Source: VRUE01 sp963805475 (GTDB lineage Bacteria > Actinomycetota > Thermoleophilia > Solirubrobacterales > 70-9). Taken from it: 64,000 nt of DNA. The position numbers and the translations under genes are program-made. Of the stretch, positions 27,137 through 35,078 are shown in pieces (the first letter of the stretch is position 1; every line of letters begins with the position of its first letter). The stretch is from positions 186,001 to 250,000 of the forward strand of contig CAWDUO010000006.1 in the NCBI GenBank assembly GCA_963805475.1, written 5' to 3'. A model generated the notes under the pieces. It was given only the letters and a program-made list of their open reading frames with translations. It did no database searches and was not told the DNA's origin.

Positions 27137-28254
27137 TCACCACTCCTTGAACCGGGCAGTGATGAGCACATCGTCCCCGACCCGAGCGACATCGCTAGCC
27201 AGAGCGGTAACCCGCGCGGGTGGCGGAGGGGAAGGGGGGTTCGGCCGGGTGAGGCCGCTAACCCCCCCTTCCCCTCCGACAGGACCCGCGCGCCAATCAG
27301 GACGGGAGCAACGAATGTCCGCGCCTCATCGACCTGCCCCGCCTCGACGAAGGCTGCCGCAAGCGTCCGCCCGCCCTCGAGGAGAAGGCTGGTGATGCCA
27401 CGGCGACCGAGGTCGGCGAGCACTGCCTCGATCTCGTCGTCGACGACGAGCACCGGCGACTGGTCGCGCGTCTGCATCAGCTGCGAGTCGGACGGCAACC
27501 GTCCCCGCCGATCGAAAACCACCCGCACCGGCTGCCGCACGCTCGTTCCGCTGTTCCTTTCCCCCGATATCCGATGAAAAGGAACAGCTGGGGATGTGGG
27601 GCGAGCGGTCAGGAGGGGGTCGTCGGCGAGGACGGTGCCGATGCCGACGGCGATCGCGTCCGATTCGGCGCGCCAGCGGTGGACCAGCTCGCGGCTCTCA
27701 GGGCCGGAGATCCAGGGCGAGTCGCCCTCCGCGGTCGTCGTCAGCCCGTCGAGTGACATCGCCATCTTCAAGGTGACCAGCGGCAGGCCGGTGCGGGCGT
27801 GCTTGCGGAACGGCTGGTTGAGCAGCCGCGCCGCGCTCGCCTCCTCCCCGACCGCAATCTCGACCTCGACCCCGCCGTCGCGCAGCATCCCCGGCCCGCG
27901 CCCCGACGCCTTCTCGCTCGGATCGTCGGACCCGATCACCACCCGCCCGATCCCGGCCTCGAGGATCGCCTCCACGCAAGGCGGCTGCCGCCCCGTGTGC
28001 GCGCAGGGCTCCAACGTCACATACATAGTCGCCCCGCGAGGGTCCTCCCCCCGCTCCGCGCAATCCTTCAGCGCGGCACGCTCAGCATGCAGATCGCCCA
28101 ACTCCGCGTGAAATCCCTCTCCAATGACCTCCCCATCCCGCACCAGGACGGCCCCCACCAACGGGTTCGGGCTAACGTGCCCCCGCCCCAACTCCGCCAA
28201 CTCTAACGCCCGCCGAAGGTGAGCCAGGTCCGCAGTTGTAAGAGATGCAGCCAT
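27137..28254 (-). CDS. ribD: RibD deaminase/reductase with two palindromic inserts and a C-terminal frame break
   Basis: Bifunctional pyrimidine deaminase/reductase. The deaminase half has HAERAALKDCA and TLEPCAHTGRQPPC (zinc residues); the reductase half has LKMAMSLDGLTTTAEGDSPWISG and LLLEGGRTLAAAF. Two insertions are seen: residues about 223-237 are coded by a family B palindrome, in frame, and a family C palindrome lies at 27214-27291 near the end. The expected C-terminus, VTALASDVARVGDDVLITAR then FKEW and TGA, is one frame off after the second insert. As written, the body frame has no stop and runs on into ribBA. Adding one base to the shorter palindrome arm restores the frame. ATG giving MAASLTTADLAHL chosen; an ATG eight codons earlier exists. 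Confidence 0.85.
27214..27291. repeat. palindromic element family C, copy 1 (inside ribD)
   Basis: Outer arms GCGCGGGT and ACCCGCGC, then the unpaired bases GGCG on one side and CGACAGG on the other, then an inner stem of GAGGGGAAGGGGGG-type against CCCCCCCTTCCCCTC, and an apex with CGGCC/GGCCG. The inner arms have six G on one side and seven C on the other. It interrupts the 3' part of ribD. The same outer arms and the same asymmetric unpaired bases frame a second copy at 28287-28422. Confidence 0.8.
27545..27588. repeat. palindromic element family B, copy 2 (in-frame in ribD)
   Basis: Left arm GTTCCGCTGTTCCTTT, right arm AAAGGAACAGC, giving an 11-bp stem around a 17-nt loop with CGATATCCGATG. 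It encodes about 15 residues (reading VPFHRISGERNSGTS on the ribD strand) between the conserved blocks DDPLLTARPT and RQPVRVVFD, where other RibD proteins need only a short link. The reading frame is kept. Confidence 0.75.
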
Positions 28255-28286
28255 CCTGATTGACGAGTCAATCAACATCGTATCTC

Positions 28287-28422
28287 GCGCGGGTGGCGCG
28301 GGGTGGGGGTGTCCGGACGGCGCGGCGTTAGTTTTTCGCTCACCGACTCGAGAGCGACGCGTCGGCCCGTGCGAAAAACCTAGCGCCGGCCGGGCGCCCC
28401 CACCCCGCGACAGGACCCGCGC
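28287..28422. repeat. palindromic element family C, copy 2 (upstream of ribD)
   Basis: A 136-bp nested inverted repeat filling most of the gap between the divergent ribD and glycosyltransferase genes. Outer arms GCGCGGGT/ACCCGCGC and flanking unpaired GGCG/CGACAGG match copy 1, but the inner stem is different (CGGGGTGGGGG against CCCCCACCCCG), and a further internal stem AGTTTTTCGC/GCGAAAAACCT is added. It may affect transcription of both genes. It does not match the FMN riboswitch consensus. Confidence 0.75.
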
Positions 28423-28455
28423 GCCGACACCGCGGATACCCTGATCGGCCAAATC

Positions 28456-29433
28456 GTGAAGCTCATAGTTCAAATCCCCTGCCTCAACGAGGAGGCGACG
28501 CTTCCGGCGACGATCGCCGACCTGCCGCGCCACGTCGACGGCTTCGACGCGGTCGAGCTGCTGGTGGTCGACGACGGCTCGACCGACCGCACGGTCGAGG
28601 TCGCTCGCGAGCAGGGAGTGGAGCACATCGTCAGGCTGACCAGCAACCGCGGCCTCGCAGCGGCCTTCCAGGCCGGGCTCGACGCCTGCCTCAAGCTCGG
28701 CGCCGACGCGATCGTCAACACCGACGCCGACAACCAGTACAGCGGCGCCGACGTGCCGAAGCTGCTGGCGCCGATCCTCGCCGGCGAGGCCGACATGGTC
28801 GTCGGCGACCGCCGGGTGGAGACGATCGAGCACTTCTCGGGCCGCAAGAAGCGCCTCCAGCGGCTCGGCAGCGCCGTCGTGCGCAAGGTCTCGGGCACGG
28901 CGATCGCCGACACGACCTCCGGCTTCCGCGCCTACAACCGCGAGGCCGCCCTCGGCCTGCTCGTCGTCGACGACTTCACCTACACGCTGGAGAGCCTGAT
29001 CCAGGCGGGCAAGATGCTGGTCGCGGTCGATCAGGTGGAGATCGCGACCAACCCGCAGACGCGCGAGTCGCGGCTCTTCGGCTCGACCGGCTCCTACGTG
29101 CGCCGCAACGGGCTGGCGATCCTGCGCATCTACGCCCGCTACGAGCCGCTGCGCCTGTTCACCGCCGCCGCGGCGGCCCTCGCCGTCCTCGCCCTCGCCG
29201 CCTGGATGCCCTTCCTGATCGACTGGATCTTCAACGGCGACAGCACCGGCCACATCCAGTCGCTGATCCTCGGCGCGGTGCTGTTCATCGCCGCCCTCCA
29301 GCTCTTCGCCCTCGGCGTGATCGGCGACCTGCTGGCCGGCCAGCGGGTGATGACCCAGCGGGTCTTCGAGCGCGTGCGCCGGGTCGAGCTCTCGCTCGGG
29401 GTCGAGCCGTCCCACTACGAGCGGGGACGATGA
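28456..29433 (+). CDS. membrane-anchored family 2 glycosyltransferase (polyprenol-phosphate sugar type)
   Basis: A 325-residue GT-A fold enzyme. VQIPCLNEEATLPATI at the N-terminus, LLVVDDGSTDRTVEVA near residue 36, the metal-binding region IVNTDADNQYSG near 92, and a C-terminal part with two membrane segments (about 235-255 and 270-295). This build is typical of DPM1/GtrB-like enzymes that load a sugar on polyprenol phosphate for export or glycoprotein modification. Start is GTG. It overlaps the flippase gene by 4 nt (ATGA), so the two act in one surface-polysaccharide pathway. Sugar identity unknown. Confidence 0.88.
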   Translation: MKLIVQIPCLNEEATLPATIADLPRHVDGFDAVELLVVDDGSTDRTVEVAREQGVEHIVRLTSNRGLAAAFQAGLDACLKLGADAIVNTDADNQYSGADVPKLLAPILAGEADMVVGDRRVETIEHFSGRKKRLQRLGSAVVRKVSGTAIADTTSGFRAYNREAALGLLVVDDFTYTLESLIQAGKMLVAVDQVEIATNPQTRESRLFGSTGSYVRRNGLAILRIYARYEPLRLFTAAAAALAVLALAAWMPFLIDWIFNGDSTGHIQSLILGAVLFIAALQLFALGVIGDLLAGQRVMTQRVFERVRRVELSLGVEPSHYERGR

Positions 29434-30899
29434 GCGGCGGCAAGGGCGGCGGCTCGGCGACCGCCGAGTACGGTCGCCTGGCGAGCTTCCTGGCGATCGG
29501 CGTCGGCCTCACGGGGCTGATCACCTACGCCTACTTCCTGATCGCCTCGCATGTGCTCTCGAAGTCCGACTACGGGCAGATCACGGTGCTGTGGTCGGCG
29601 GTCTTCATCACGATCTCGACCCTCTACCGGCCGATCGAACAACTGCTCTCGCGGCACATCTCCGAACACCGGACGAAAGGCGAGGAGGTCGGCGGGACGA
29701 TGCGGGTCGCGGCGACGATCCAGCTCGGCCTCGGGGTCGTCTTCGCGGTCCTCGCGCTGGCCCTGCGCGGGCCGATCCAGAACGACCTGCTGGAGGGCAA
29801 CGAAACGCTCTACTGGGTCTTCTTCGGCGCTGTCCTCTTCTACGCGGCGAGCTACTTCGCCCGCGGCTTCCTCGCCGGCGCCCAGCGCTTCGGCCTGTTC
29901 GTCGCCCTGATCCTCTCCGAATCGTGCTTTCGCACGGTCTTCGCCGTGCTCGTCGCGATCGGCATCCTCAGCGGCCAGTCGGCCGTGGCGATCGGCATCC
30001 TCGCCGCCCCCGCGCTCTCATTGATGGTCGTCCCCGCCGCCTTCCTGCGCAGAGCCAAAGCGCAGCAGGACTCGCCCGGCATCCCCGGACGCGAAGCGGA
30101 GGAGATGCCGGTTGATGAAGAAACCAAGCCCTCATCCGGCCCCGATCACGATCTGACTCTCTCGGGGTCGGATGAGGGCCCAACTGACAGCGCCGAGTTC
30201 TCGCTACGGCATGGAACCGGATTTGCGGCAGCAGTATTGGTAATCATGTTCAGCGAACAGGCCTTCCTCAACGCCGGCCCGCTGGTCATCCGCGGCCTCC
30301 AGGGCGCCGCGGCGGCCGGCTTCATCTTCAACGTGCTGATGATCGCGCGGGCGCCGCTGCAGCTCTTCCAGGCGGTCTCGACCAGCATCCTGCCGCACCT
30401 GACGAAGCTGCACACCAGCGGCACCGAGGAGGGCGAGCGCGAGTTCCGCCGCACCGTGCGGATGGTCCTGCTCGGCCTCGCCGCCTTCACCGCGCTCGCC
30501 CTCGTCTTCATGGCGGCGGTGGGGCCGCAGGCGATGCAGATCGCCTTCAGCAAGAAGTTCACCTACGACCGCGAGGGGCTGCTGCTGGTCACGCTGGGCA
30601 TGGGCCTCTACCTCTCCTCGGTCACCGTCAACCAGGCCTGCGTCGCGCAGGGCCAGGTGCGCCGCGCCGCCTGGCGCTGGATCGCCTGCGCCGCGCTGTT
30701 CATCGGCTGGAACTTCGTGCCGCTGGTCAGCGACGAGTTCCGCCGCGTCGAGTTCGGCTTCCTGCTCGCCGCCGGCGTCCTCTTCTCGCTCCTCTACTAC
30801 GTCTACCGACGGCCGCGCGAGCGCGCCGAGGACGTGCCCCAGCCCGGCTCTCCGGAGGAGCTGGAGATCCAGCTGGCGGCGCTCGACGAGCAGACGTAG
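29430..30899 (+). CDS. polysaccharide flippase-like (MVF/MOP superfamily) protein with palindrome-coded loop
   Basis: A 489-residue integral membrane protein with about 12-14 hydrophobic segments, resembling Wzx/PST exporters that flip lipid-linked sugars. Segments begin at ASFLAIGVGLTGLITYAYFL. Between residues about 205 and 262 lies a hydrophilic stretch (AKAQQDSPGIPGREAEEMPV onward) that is coded by two adjacent palindromes, family A copy 2 and a second 18-bp hairpin. The frame is kept through both, so they lengthen a cytosolic or external loop between membrane segments. Coupled to the upstream glycosyltransferase by a 4-nt overlap. Confidence 0.85.
   Translation: MSGGKGGGSATAEYGRLASFLAIGVGLTGLITYAYFLIASHVLSKSDYGQITVLWSAVFITISTLYRPIEQLLSRHISEHRTKGEEVGGTMRVAATIQLGLGVVFAVLALALRGPIQNDLLEGNETLYWVFFGAVLFYAASYFARGFLAGAQRFGLFVALILSESCFRTVFAVLVAIGILSGQSAVAIGILAAPALSLMVVPAAFLRRAKAQQDSPGIPGREAEEMPVDEETKPSSGPDHDLTLSGSDEGPTDSAEFSLRHGTGFAAAVLVIMFSEQAFLNAGPLVIRGLQGAAAAGFIFNVLMIARAPLQLFQAVSTSILPHLTKLHTSGTEEGEREFRRTVRMVLLGLAAFTALALVFMAAVGPQAMQIAFSKKFTYDREGLLLVTLGMGLYLSSVTVNQACVAQGQVRRAAWRWIACAALFIGWNFVPLVSDEFRRVEFGFLLAAGVLFSLLYYVYRRPRERAEDVPQPGSPEELEIQLAALDEQT
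30076..30111. repeat. palindromic element family A, copy 2 (inside the flippase gene)
   Basis: An 8-bp stem CCGGCATC and GATGCCGG encloses the loop cccggacgcgaagcggagga, identical over all 20 nt to the loop of copy 1 at 9734-9753. The stems of the two copies share no more than chance similarity. The element encodes part of the flippase loop (GIPGREAEEMP) in frame. Confidence 0.8.
30128..30179. repeat. palindromic element family D (inside the flippase gene)
   Basis: Arms GCCCTCATCCGGCCCCGA and TCGGGGTCGGATGAGGGC pair over 18 bp with one G-T wobble around a 16-nt loop. It begins 17 nt after family A copy 2 and is also read in frame, coding for a Ser/Asp/Gly-rich segment. No second copy was found in the window. 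Confidence 0.7.
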
Positions 30900-30914
30900 G
30901 GAGGGCGCTCGCCG

Positions 30915-32141
30915 GTGGAAGGCCACGACGCCGAGCTGATCCTGATCGTCGGCGCCCTGCTGGCCGCGGGGATCGCCGCCGCCCTGCTCGCCGACCGGGT
31001 GCGGCTGCCCGGCCTGCTGCTCTTCCTCGGCCTCGGCATGCTGCTCGGCTCCGAAGGGATCGGCGGGATCGAGTTCGCCGATTACCGCACGGCCCAGACG
31101 GCGGGCACGATCGGGCTCGTGCTGATCCTCTTCGAGGGAGGGCTGAGCGCCGGCTGGGGGGAGATCCGCCCGGTGCTCGGCACGGCGATCGGGCTGGCGA
31201 CCCTGGGCACCTTCCTCACCGCGATGGCGGCGGGCGCGGCGGCGATCTGGATCTTCGACCTCAGCACCCTGCAGGGCCTGATCCTCGGCGCCGCCGTCGC
31301 CGCCACCGACTCGGCGGCGATCTTCGCCGTGCTGCGCGGCTCGCGCCTGGAGCGCCGCCTTGCCCGCACCCTGGAGGGCGAGTCGGGGATGAACGACCCG
31401 GTCGCGCTGCTGCTGGTGATCGGGTTCGGCGAATGGATCGCCGACCCGTCCTACGGCGCCGGCGACATGGCGCTCTCCTTCGTCGTCAAGCTGGGCCTTG
31501 GGGCCGTCCTCGGCCTCGCCGCGGGCAGGATCGCGCGCTGGGCGATCGGGCGCGCCGAGCTTCCCAACCCGGGGCTCTACCCGGTGGCGACGCTGGCGAC
31601 GGCGGCGATCTCCTACGGCGTCGCCGAGCTCGCCGGCGGCTCCGGCTTCCTCGCCGTCTACGTCACCGCCCTGGCGCTCGGCGCCGACTCGCTGCCGGCG
31701 CGGCGCACCGTCGTCGCCTTCCACCAGGGGCTCGGCTGGCTGGCCCAGATCGGCCTCTTCTTCCTGCTCGGCCTGCTCGTCTTCCCCGGCGACCTGATCG
31801 GCGTCGCCGGCAAGGGCCTGCTGCTCTCGCTGGTGCTGATCTTCGCCGCGCGGCCGCTGGCGACCCTGCTCGTCACCCAGTTCAGCGGGCTCCGCCTCTC
31901 CGAGCGGGCGATGCTCGGCTGGGCCGGCCTGCGCGGGGCGATCCCGATCTGGCTGGCGACCTTCCCCGTCGTCGCCGGCGTCGCGGAGTCGAAGCTGATC
32001 TTCGACGCGGTCTTCTTCGTCGTCCTCACCTCGACCCTGATCCAGGGGGCGACCGTCGAGCCGGTGGCGAGGTGGCTGGGGGTGACCGGCGCCGAGCCGG
32101 CGCTGGCCGAGCCGCCCGCCGGCTCGCGACCGCGGAGCTAA
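30915..32141 (+). CDS. CPA1-type cation/proton antiporter (NhaP2-like)
   Basis: A 408-residue membrane protein of about 11-12 helices. Conserved CPA features: LVLILFEGGLSAGW near residue 70, AAVAATDSAAIFAVLRGSRL near 128 (the ion-binding Asp in ATDSA), LEGESGMNDPVALLL near 152 and a late GWAGLRGAIPIWLA near 335. Exchanges Na+ or K+ for H+. Start is GTG, 15 nt after the flippase. It converges with a K+ channel-like gene and the stops overlap, so the two opposite ion-handling genes share an end. Confidence 0.9.
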   Translation: MEGHDAELILIVGALLAAGIAAALLADRVRLPGLLLFLGLGMLLGSEGIGGIEFADYRTAQTAGTIGLVLILFEGGLSAGWGEIRPVLGTAIGLATLGTFLTAMAAGAAAIWIFDLSTLQGLILGAAVAATDSAAIFAVLRGSRLERRLARTLEGESGMNDPVALLLVIGFGEWIADPSYGAGDMALSFVVKLGLGAVLGLAAGRIARWAIGRAELPNPGLYPVATLATAAISYGVAELAGGSGFLAVYVTALALGADSLPARRTVVAFHQGLGWLAQIGLFFLLGLLVFPGDLIGVAGKGLLLSLVLIFAARPLATLLVTQFSGLRLSERAMLGWAGLRGAIPIWLATFPVVAGVAESKLIFDAVFFVVLTSTLIQGATVEPVARWLGVTGAEPALAEPPAGSRPRS

Positions 32142-32893
32142 GCGACCGGGACGCCGCCGTCGCCGAGCGCGAGCCGGACCATCTCCGAGCCGCTCTCCTT
32201 GTACGGGGAGACGACGCGGTCGGCGCCGGCCCGCAGCATCTTGCGTTCGGACTCCTCGAGGCCGGCGCGGGCGACGATCGTGATGTCAGCGCGCAGCTCG
32301 CGCGCGCTGAGCGTGATGAAGACGTTCTCGGCGTCGTCGTCGACGCAGGCGATCAGCCCGCCCGCCCGCATGATCCCCGCCTGGCGCAGGATCTCGTCGT
32401 CGGAGGCGCGGCCGTGGATGATCGGCGCGCCGGTCGCCTCAGCGTGCTCGCGGGTCCCCTCGACGTCGGTGTCGATGACGACGAAGTCGCGCCCGGCGGC
32501 GCGCAGATCGCGGGCGACCTGGCGGCCGACGCGGCCGAAGCCGCAGACGAGGACGTGGTCGTTGAGCGAGTCGATCTGCTTCAAGGCTCTCCTCTCGTCC
32601 AGCAGGCCGGTCAGGTGGCCGGCGACGAAGAACTCGACGACGGTCACCAGGGCGTAGAAGAGCGTACCCACCCCGAGCACGATCAGGGCGACCTTGACGA
32701 CCTGGCCGGCGATGCTTTCCGGCTCGGGGATCGAGCCGATCGTCGCCACCGTGTCAAGCGCCCAGACGAAGCCGAAGCCGATCGAGACGTGCTCGGCGAT
32801 CGCGTAGCCGGCGGTGCCGGCCGCGAGCAGCAGCAGGATCGCCAGGGCGAGCAGGGCGAGGCGGGTAACTCCCGGCGTCTGGCCCCGCGGCAC
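32138..32893 (-). CDS. two-helix K+ channel-like protein with RCK/TrkA-N domain and atypical filter
   Basis: A 251-residue protein. Membrane segments lie at about 10-32 and 63-92, with a pore loop between. Where K+ channels have TVGYGD, this reads TVATIGSIPEP (residues 48-58), lacking the Tyr and Asp of the filter. The C-terminal RCK domain is normal: HVLVCGFGRVGRQVARDL near 111 and VVIDTDVEGTREHAEATGAP near 137. It may be a channel of altered selectivity or a redox/ligand sensor. Adjacent to a cation/proton antiporter in convergent orientation. Confidence 0.85.
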   Translation of the reverse strand: MPRGQTPGVTRLALLALAILLLLAAGTAGYAIAEHVSIGFGFVWALDTVATIGSIPEPESIAGQVVKVALIVLGVGTLFYALVTVVEFFVAGHLTGLLDERRALKQIDSLNDHVLVCGFGRVGRQVARDLRAAGRDFVVIDTDVEGTREHAEATGAPIIHGRASDDEILRQAGIMRAGGLIACVDDDAENVFITLSARELRADITIVARAGLEESERKMLRAGADRVVSPYKESGSEMVRLALGDGGVPVA

Positions 32894-32902
32894 GCGAGGG
32901 CC

Positions 32903-33589
32903 TCAGGCCGCTCCGGCGGCGGCGGCGATCGCGGTGTAGGCGGCGGCGGGGTCGGCGGCGCCGAAGACGGCCGAGCCGGCGACGAAGAGCGAGGCGCCCG
33001 CTTCGGCGGTCGGCTTGGCGGTGGCCGCGTCGATGCCGCCGTCGACCTCGACCTTGGCCGGGCCGACGAGCGCGGCGAGCCGTGAGACCTTGTCGACCGA
33101 GCCCTCGATGAAGGACTGGCCGCCCCACCCCGGGTTGACCGTCATGCAGAGGGCGATGTCGGCGTGGCCACGCAGCTCGGAGACCGCCTCGACCGGGGTG
33201 GCGGGGTTGATCGCGACGCCGGCGAGGCAGCCGAGCTCGCGGATCGCCGCCAGGGTGCGGTTGGTGTGCGCCGTCGCCTCCTCGTGGAAGGTGATCGAGT
33301 CGGCGCCGGCGGCGGCGAAGGCCTCGATGTGGCGCTCCGGCGCCTCGATCATCAGGTGGACGTCGATCGCGCCGCCGGCGGCGTGCACGCGGTCGGCGAT
33401 CGAGGAGGCGACCAGCGGCCCGATCGTGATCGGCGGGACGAAATGCCCGTCCATCACGTCGACGTGGATCACCCGCGCCCCCGCCTCCATCACCTCGTCG
33501 ATCTGGCCGCCGAGCGCGGCGAAATCCGCCGAGAGGATCGACGGCGCAACCCTCCGCTCCTCCAGCAGCTCTGCCATCCGCTCAGACAT
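32903..33589 (-). CDS. rpe: ribulose-phosphate 3-epimerase
   Basis: A 228-residue TIM-barrel enzyme interconverting ribulose 5-phosphate and xylulose 5-phosphate in the pentose phosphate pathway. Motifs: VAPSILSADFAALGGQ, HVDVMDGHFVPPITIGP (metal ligands), CMTVNPGWGGQSFIEGSVDK and VEVDGGIDAATAK. The start is the ATG giving MSERMAELLEE; a TTG two codons earlier also exists. It is the last gene of the def-fmt-rsmB-rpe line, a common arrangement. Confidence 0.96.
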   Translation of the reverse strand: MSERMAELLEERRVAPSILSADFAALGGQIDEVMEAGARVIHVDVMDGHFVPPITIGPLVASSIADRVHAAGGAIDVHLMIEAPERHIEAFAAAGADSITFHEEATAHTNRTLAAIRELGCLAGVAINPATPVEAVSELRGHADIALCMTVNPGWGGQSFIEGSVDKVSRLAALVGPAKVEVDGGIDAATAKPTAEAGASLFVAGSAVFGAADPAAAYTAIAAAAGAA

Positions 33590-33622
33590 AGACAACAGTC
33601 TCCCAGGAGGCGTGAGTCTGGC

Positions 33623-33836
33623 TCATACCGGTTTCAGCATCGAGCTACCGCAGGTCTGACAGGTCATGTCCTCGGTGCTGCTCATCCGCGCGATCGTCTG
33701 GTGCTCGCCGCAGTCGGGGCACTGCGAGACGAGCTCGAAGCGGTGCAGACAGTACACGCAGCGGAAGCGGCCGGGGAGCTGCGTGCGGGCGCAGCCAGGG
33801 CTCGCCGCAGCTCGGGCATTTGGCCCGCTTCAGCAC
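33623..33836 (-). pseudogene. small zinc-ribbon protein gene with one frameshift
   Basis: From GTG at 33836 the sequence reads LKRAKCPSCGEPWLRP, then after one extra base continues in another frame as LPGRFRCVYCLHRF, ELVSQCPDCGEHQT and MTCQTCGSSMLKPV before TGA. The rebuilt protein has four CxxC knuckles, i.e. two zinc ribbons, in about 70 residues. Proteins of this build often bind nucleic acid, but I do not recognise the family. One base removed near 33788 restores it, so a base-call error is possible. It lies between rsmB and rpe with about 30-nt gaps. Confidence 0.6.
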
Positions 33837-33866
33837 GGTTCGATCAGGGCTCTTGCGAGCATCGGC

Positions 33867-35078
33867 TCAACCATCCTTGCTCAAGCGGCAGACGAAGAAA
33901 CCCGTCGTGCGGTCGCGGTCGGGGCGGATCCGGACGCTCTCCCCGCTGTCCCCCACCACCCCCTCGTTCTCACGGCGGCTGATCGTGCAGGTCGAGTAGA
34001 CCAGCGTGCCGCCGGGGCGAAGCAGCCGCATCCCGTTGGCGAGGATCTCCTCCTGGAGCTCGGCGAGGCGCTCGATCGCCTTCGGCGACTTGCGCCAGCG
34101 GGCGTCGGGGCGCGAAGCGAGGGCGCCGAGGTCCGAGCAGGGCGGGTCGACGAGGACGCGGTCGAAGCCCGTGGGCAGCGCCGGGGCGGTCGCATCGGCC
34201 TCGACCACGGTGACGTTGCGCAGGCCGAGGCGCTCCGCCTGGGCGGCGACTTCCGCCGCCCGCGCGGGATCGAGCTCGACCGAGATCACCTCGCCCCGGT
34301 CACCCATCCGCTCGGCGATCTGGCCGCTCTTGATCCCCGGCCCGGCGCAGAGGTCGAGCACGTGCTCGCCGGGCTGCGGATCGAGCGTCTCGACCACGGC
34401 GGCGGAGCCGCGGCTCTGCGGCGTCAGCTCCCCGGCGGCGACCCGCCCCCAAACCTCCTCCCCGACCCGCCCCTCGAACACCACCATCTCGGGCGGCGTC
34501 TGGGACTTGAGGGGGTTTACGCGGAAGGCGGTCTCCTGGGGCTCGTTGCAGGATGCGAGCAGGGAGCGGGCGTCGTCGGGGCCCAGCTCCTGCCACCACA
34601 TCCGGGCCAGCCAGAGCGGCGCCGAGTGGGCGACCGCCGCGCGCTCCGGGGTCGAGTCGTCGCCGAGCAGGTCGGCGACGAGCGAATCGCGCTCGCGCGC
34701 CGCGCGGCGCAGCACCGCGTTGACGAGGCCTGCGGCGTGGCCGGCGGCGGCCGCCTTGACCAGCTCGACCGCCTGGCTGACCGCGGCGTGGTCGGGCGTC
34801 GCGTCGGCGAACAGCAGCTCGTAGAGGCCGAGGCGGAGCGCCGCGAGCACCGGCGGGTCGAGCAGGCGGACGGAGCGCTCGGCGAGCCGTTCGATCGCCG
34901 CGTCGGCGGTGCCGCGCCGCTGCACGGCGCCGTAGGCGAGCCGCTGCGCCTGAGCGCGCTCGCGGCCGGCGAGGCCCTCGCGGTCGGCGGCCTCGCGGAA
35001 GAAGCGCTCGGTGCGGGCGTCGCGCTCGAAGGTCGCCCGGACCGTCTCGTAGGCGAGCGCACGCGCGGGCGAAATCAA
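33867..35078 (-). CDS. rsmB: 16S rRNA (cytosine967-C5)-methyltransferase RsmB
   Basis: A 403-residue protein. The N-terminal NusB-like domain (1-140) has AYGAVQRRGTADAAIERLAER and LRLGLYELLFADATPDHAAV; the methyltransferase part has VLDLCAGPGIKSGQIAE (SAM site; family usually APGGKT), VDPPCSDLG (base-flipping Cys) and VYSTCTISRRENEGVV. It makes m5C967 in 16S rRNA. The TTG start overlaps the fmt stop (TTGA). Order def-fmt-rsmB is conserved. Confidence 0.95.
   Translation of the reverse strand: MISPARALAYETVRATFERDARTERFFREAADREGLAGRERAQAQRLAYGAVQRRGTADAAIERLAERSVRLLDPPVLAALRLGLYELLFADATPDHAAVSQAVELVKAAAAGHAAGLVNAVLRRAARERDSLVADLLGDDSTPERAAVAHSAPLWLARMWWQELGPDDARSLLASCNEPQETAFRVNPLKSQTPPEMVVFEGRVGEEVWGRVAAGELTPQSRGSAAVVETLDPQPGEHVLDLCAGPGIKSGQIAERMGDRGEVISVELDPARAAEVAAQAERLGLRNVTVVEADATAPALPTGFDRVLVDPPCSDLGALASRPDARWRKSPKAIERLAELQEEILANGMRLLRPGGTLVYSTCTISRRENEGVVGDSGESVRIRPDRDRTTGFFVCRLSKDG

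Noticed and set aside
25210..28254. A genuine RibD-RibE-RibBA fusion protein
   Set aside because: The middle third would be ribE read out of frame, with no family similarity, and ribE itself has a complete frame and start; the open frame is explained by a one-base difference in a palindrome plus high GC.
28287..28440. FMN riboswitch upstream of ribD
   Set aside because: The position is right, but none of the conserved RFN blocks are present; the region is accounted for by a nested palindrome.
34100..34135. GGGGCGCGAAGCGAGG inside rsmB, similar to the family A loop
   Set aside because: The match to the 20-nt core is partial, and the stretch encodes the conserved RsmB residues around RPDARWRKSP, so it is ordinary coding sequence.
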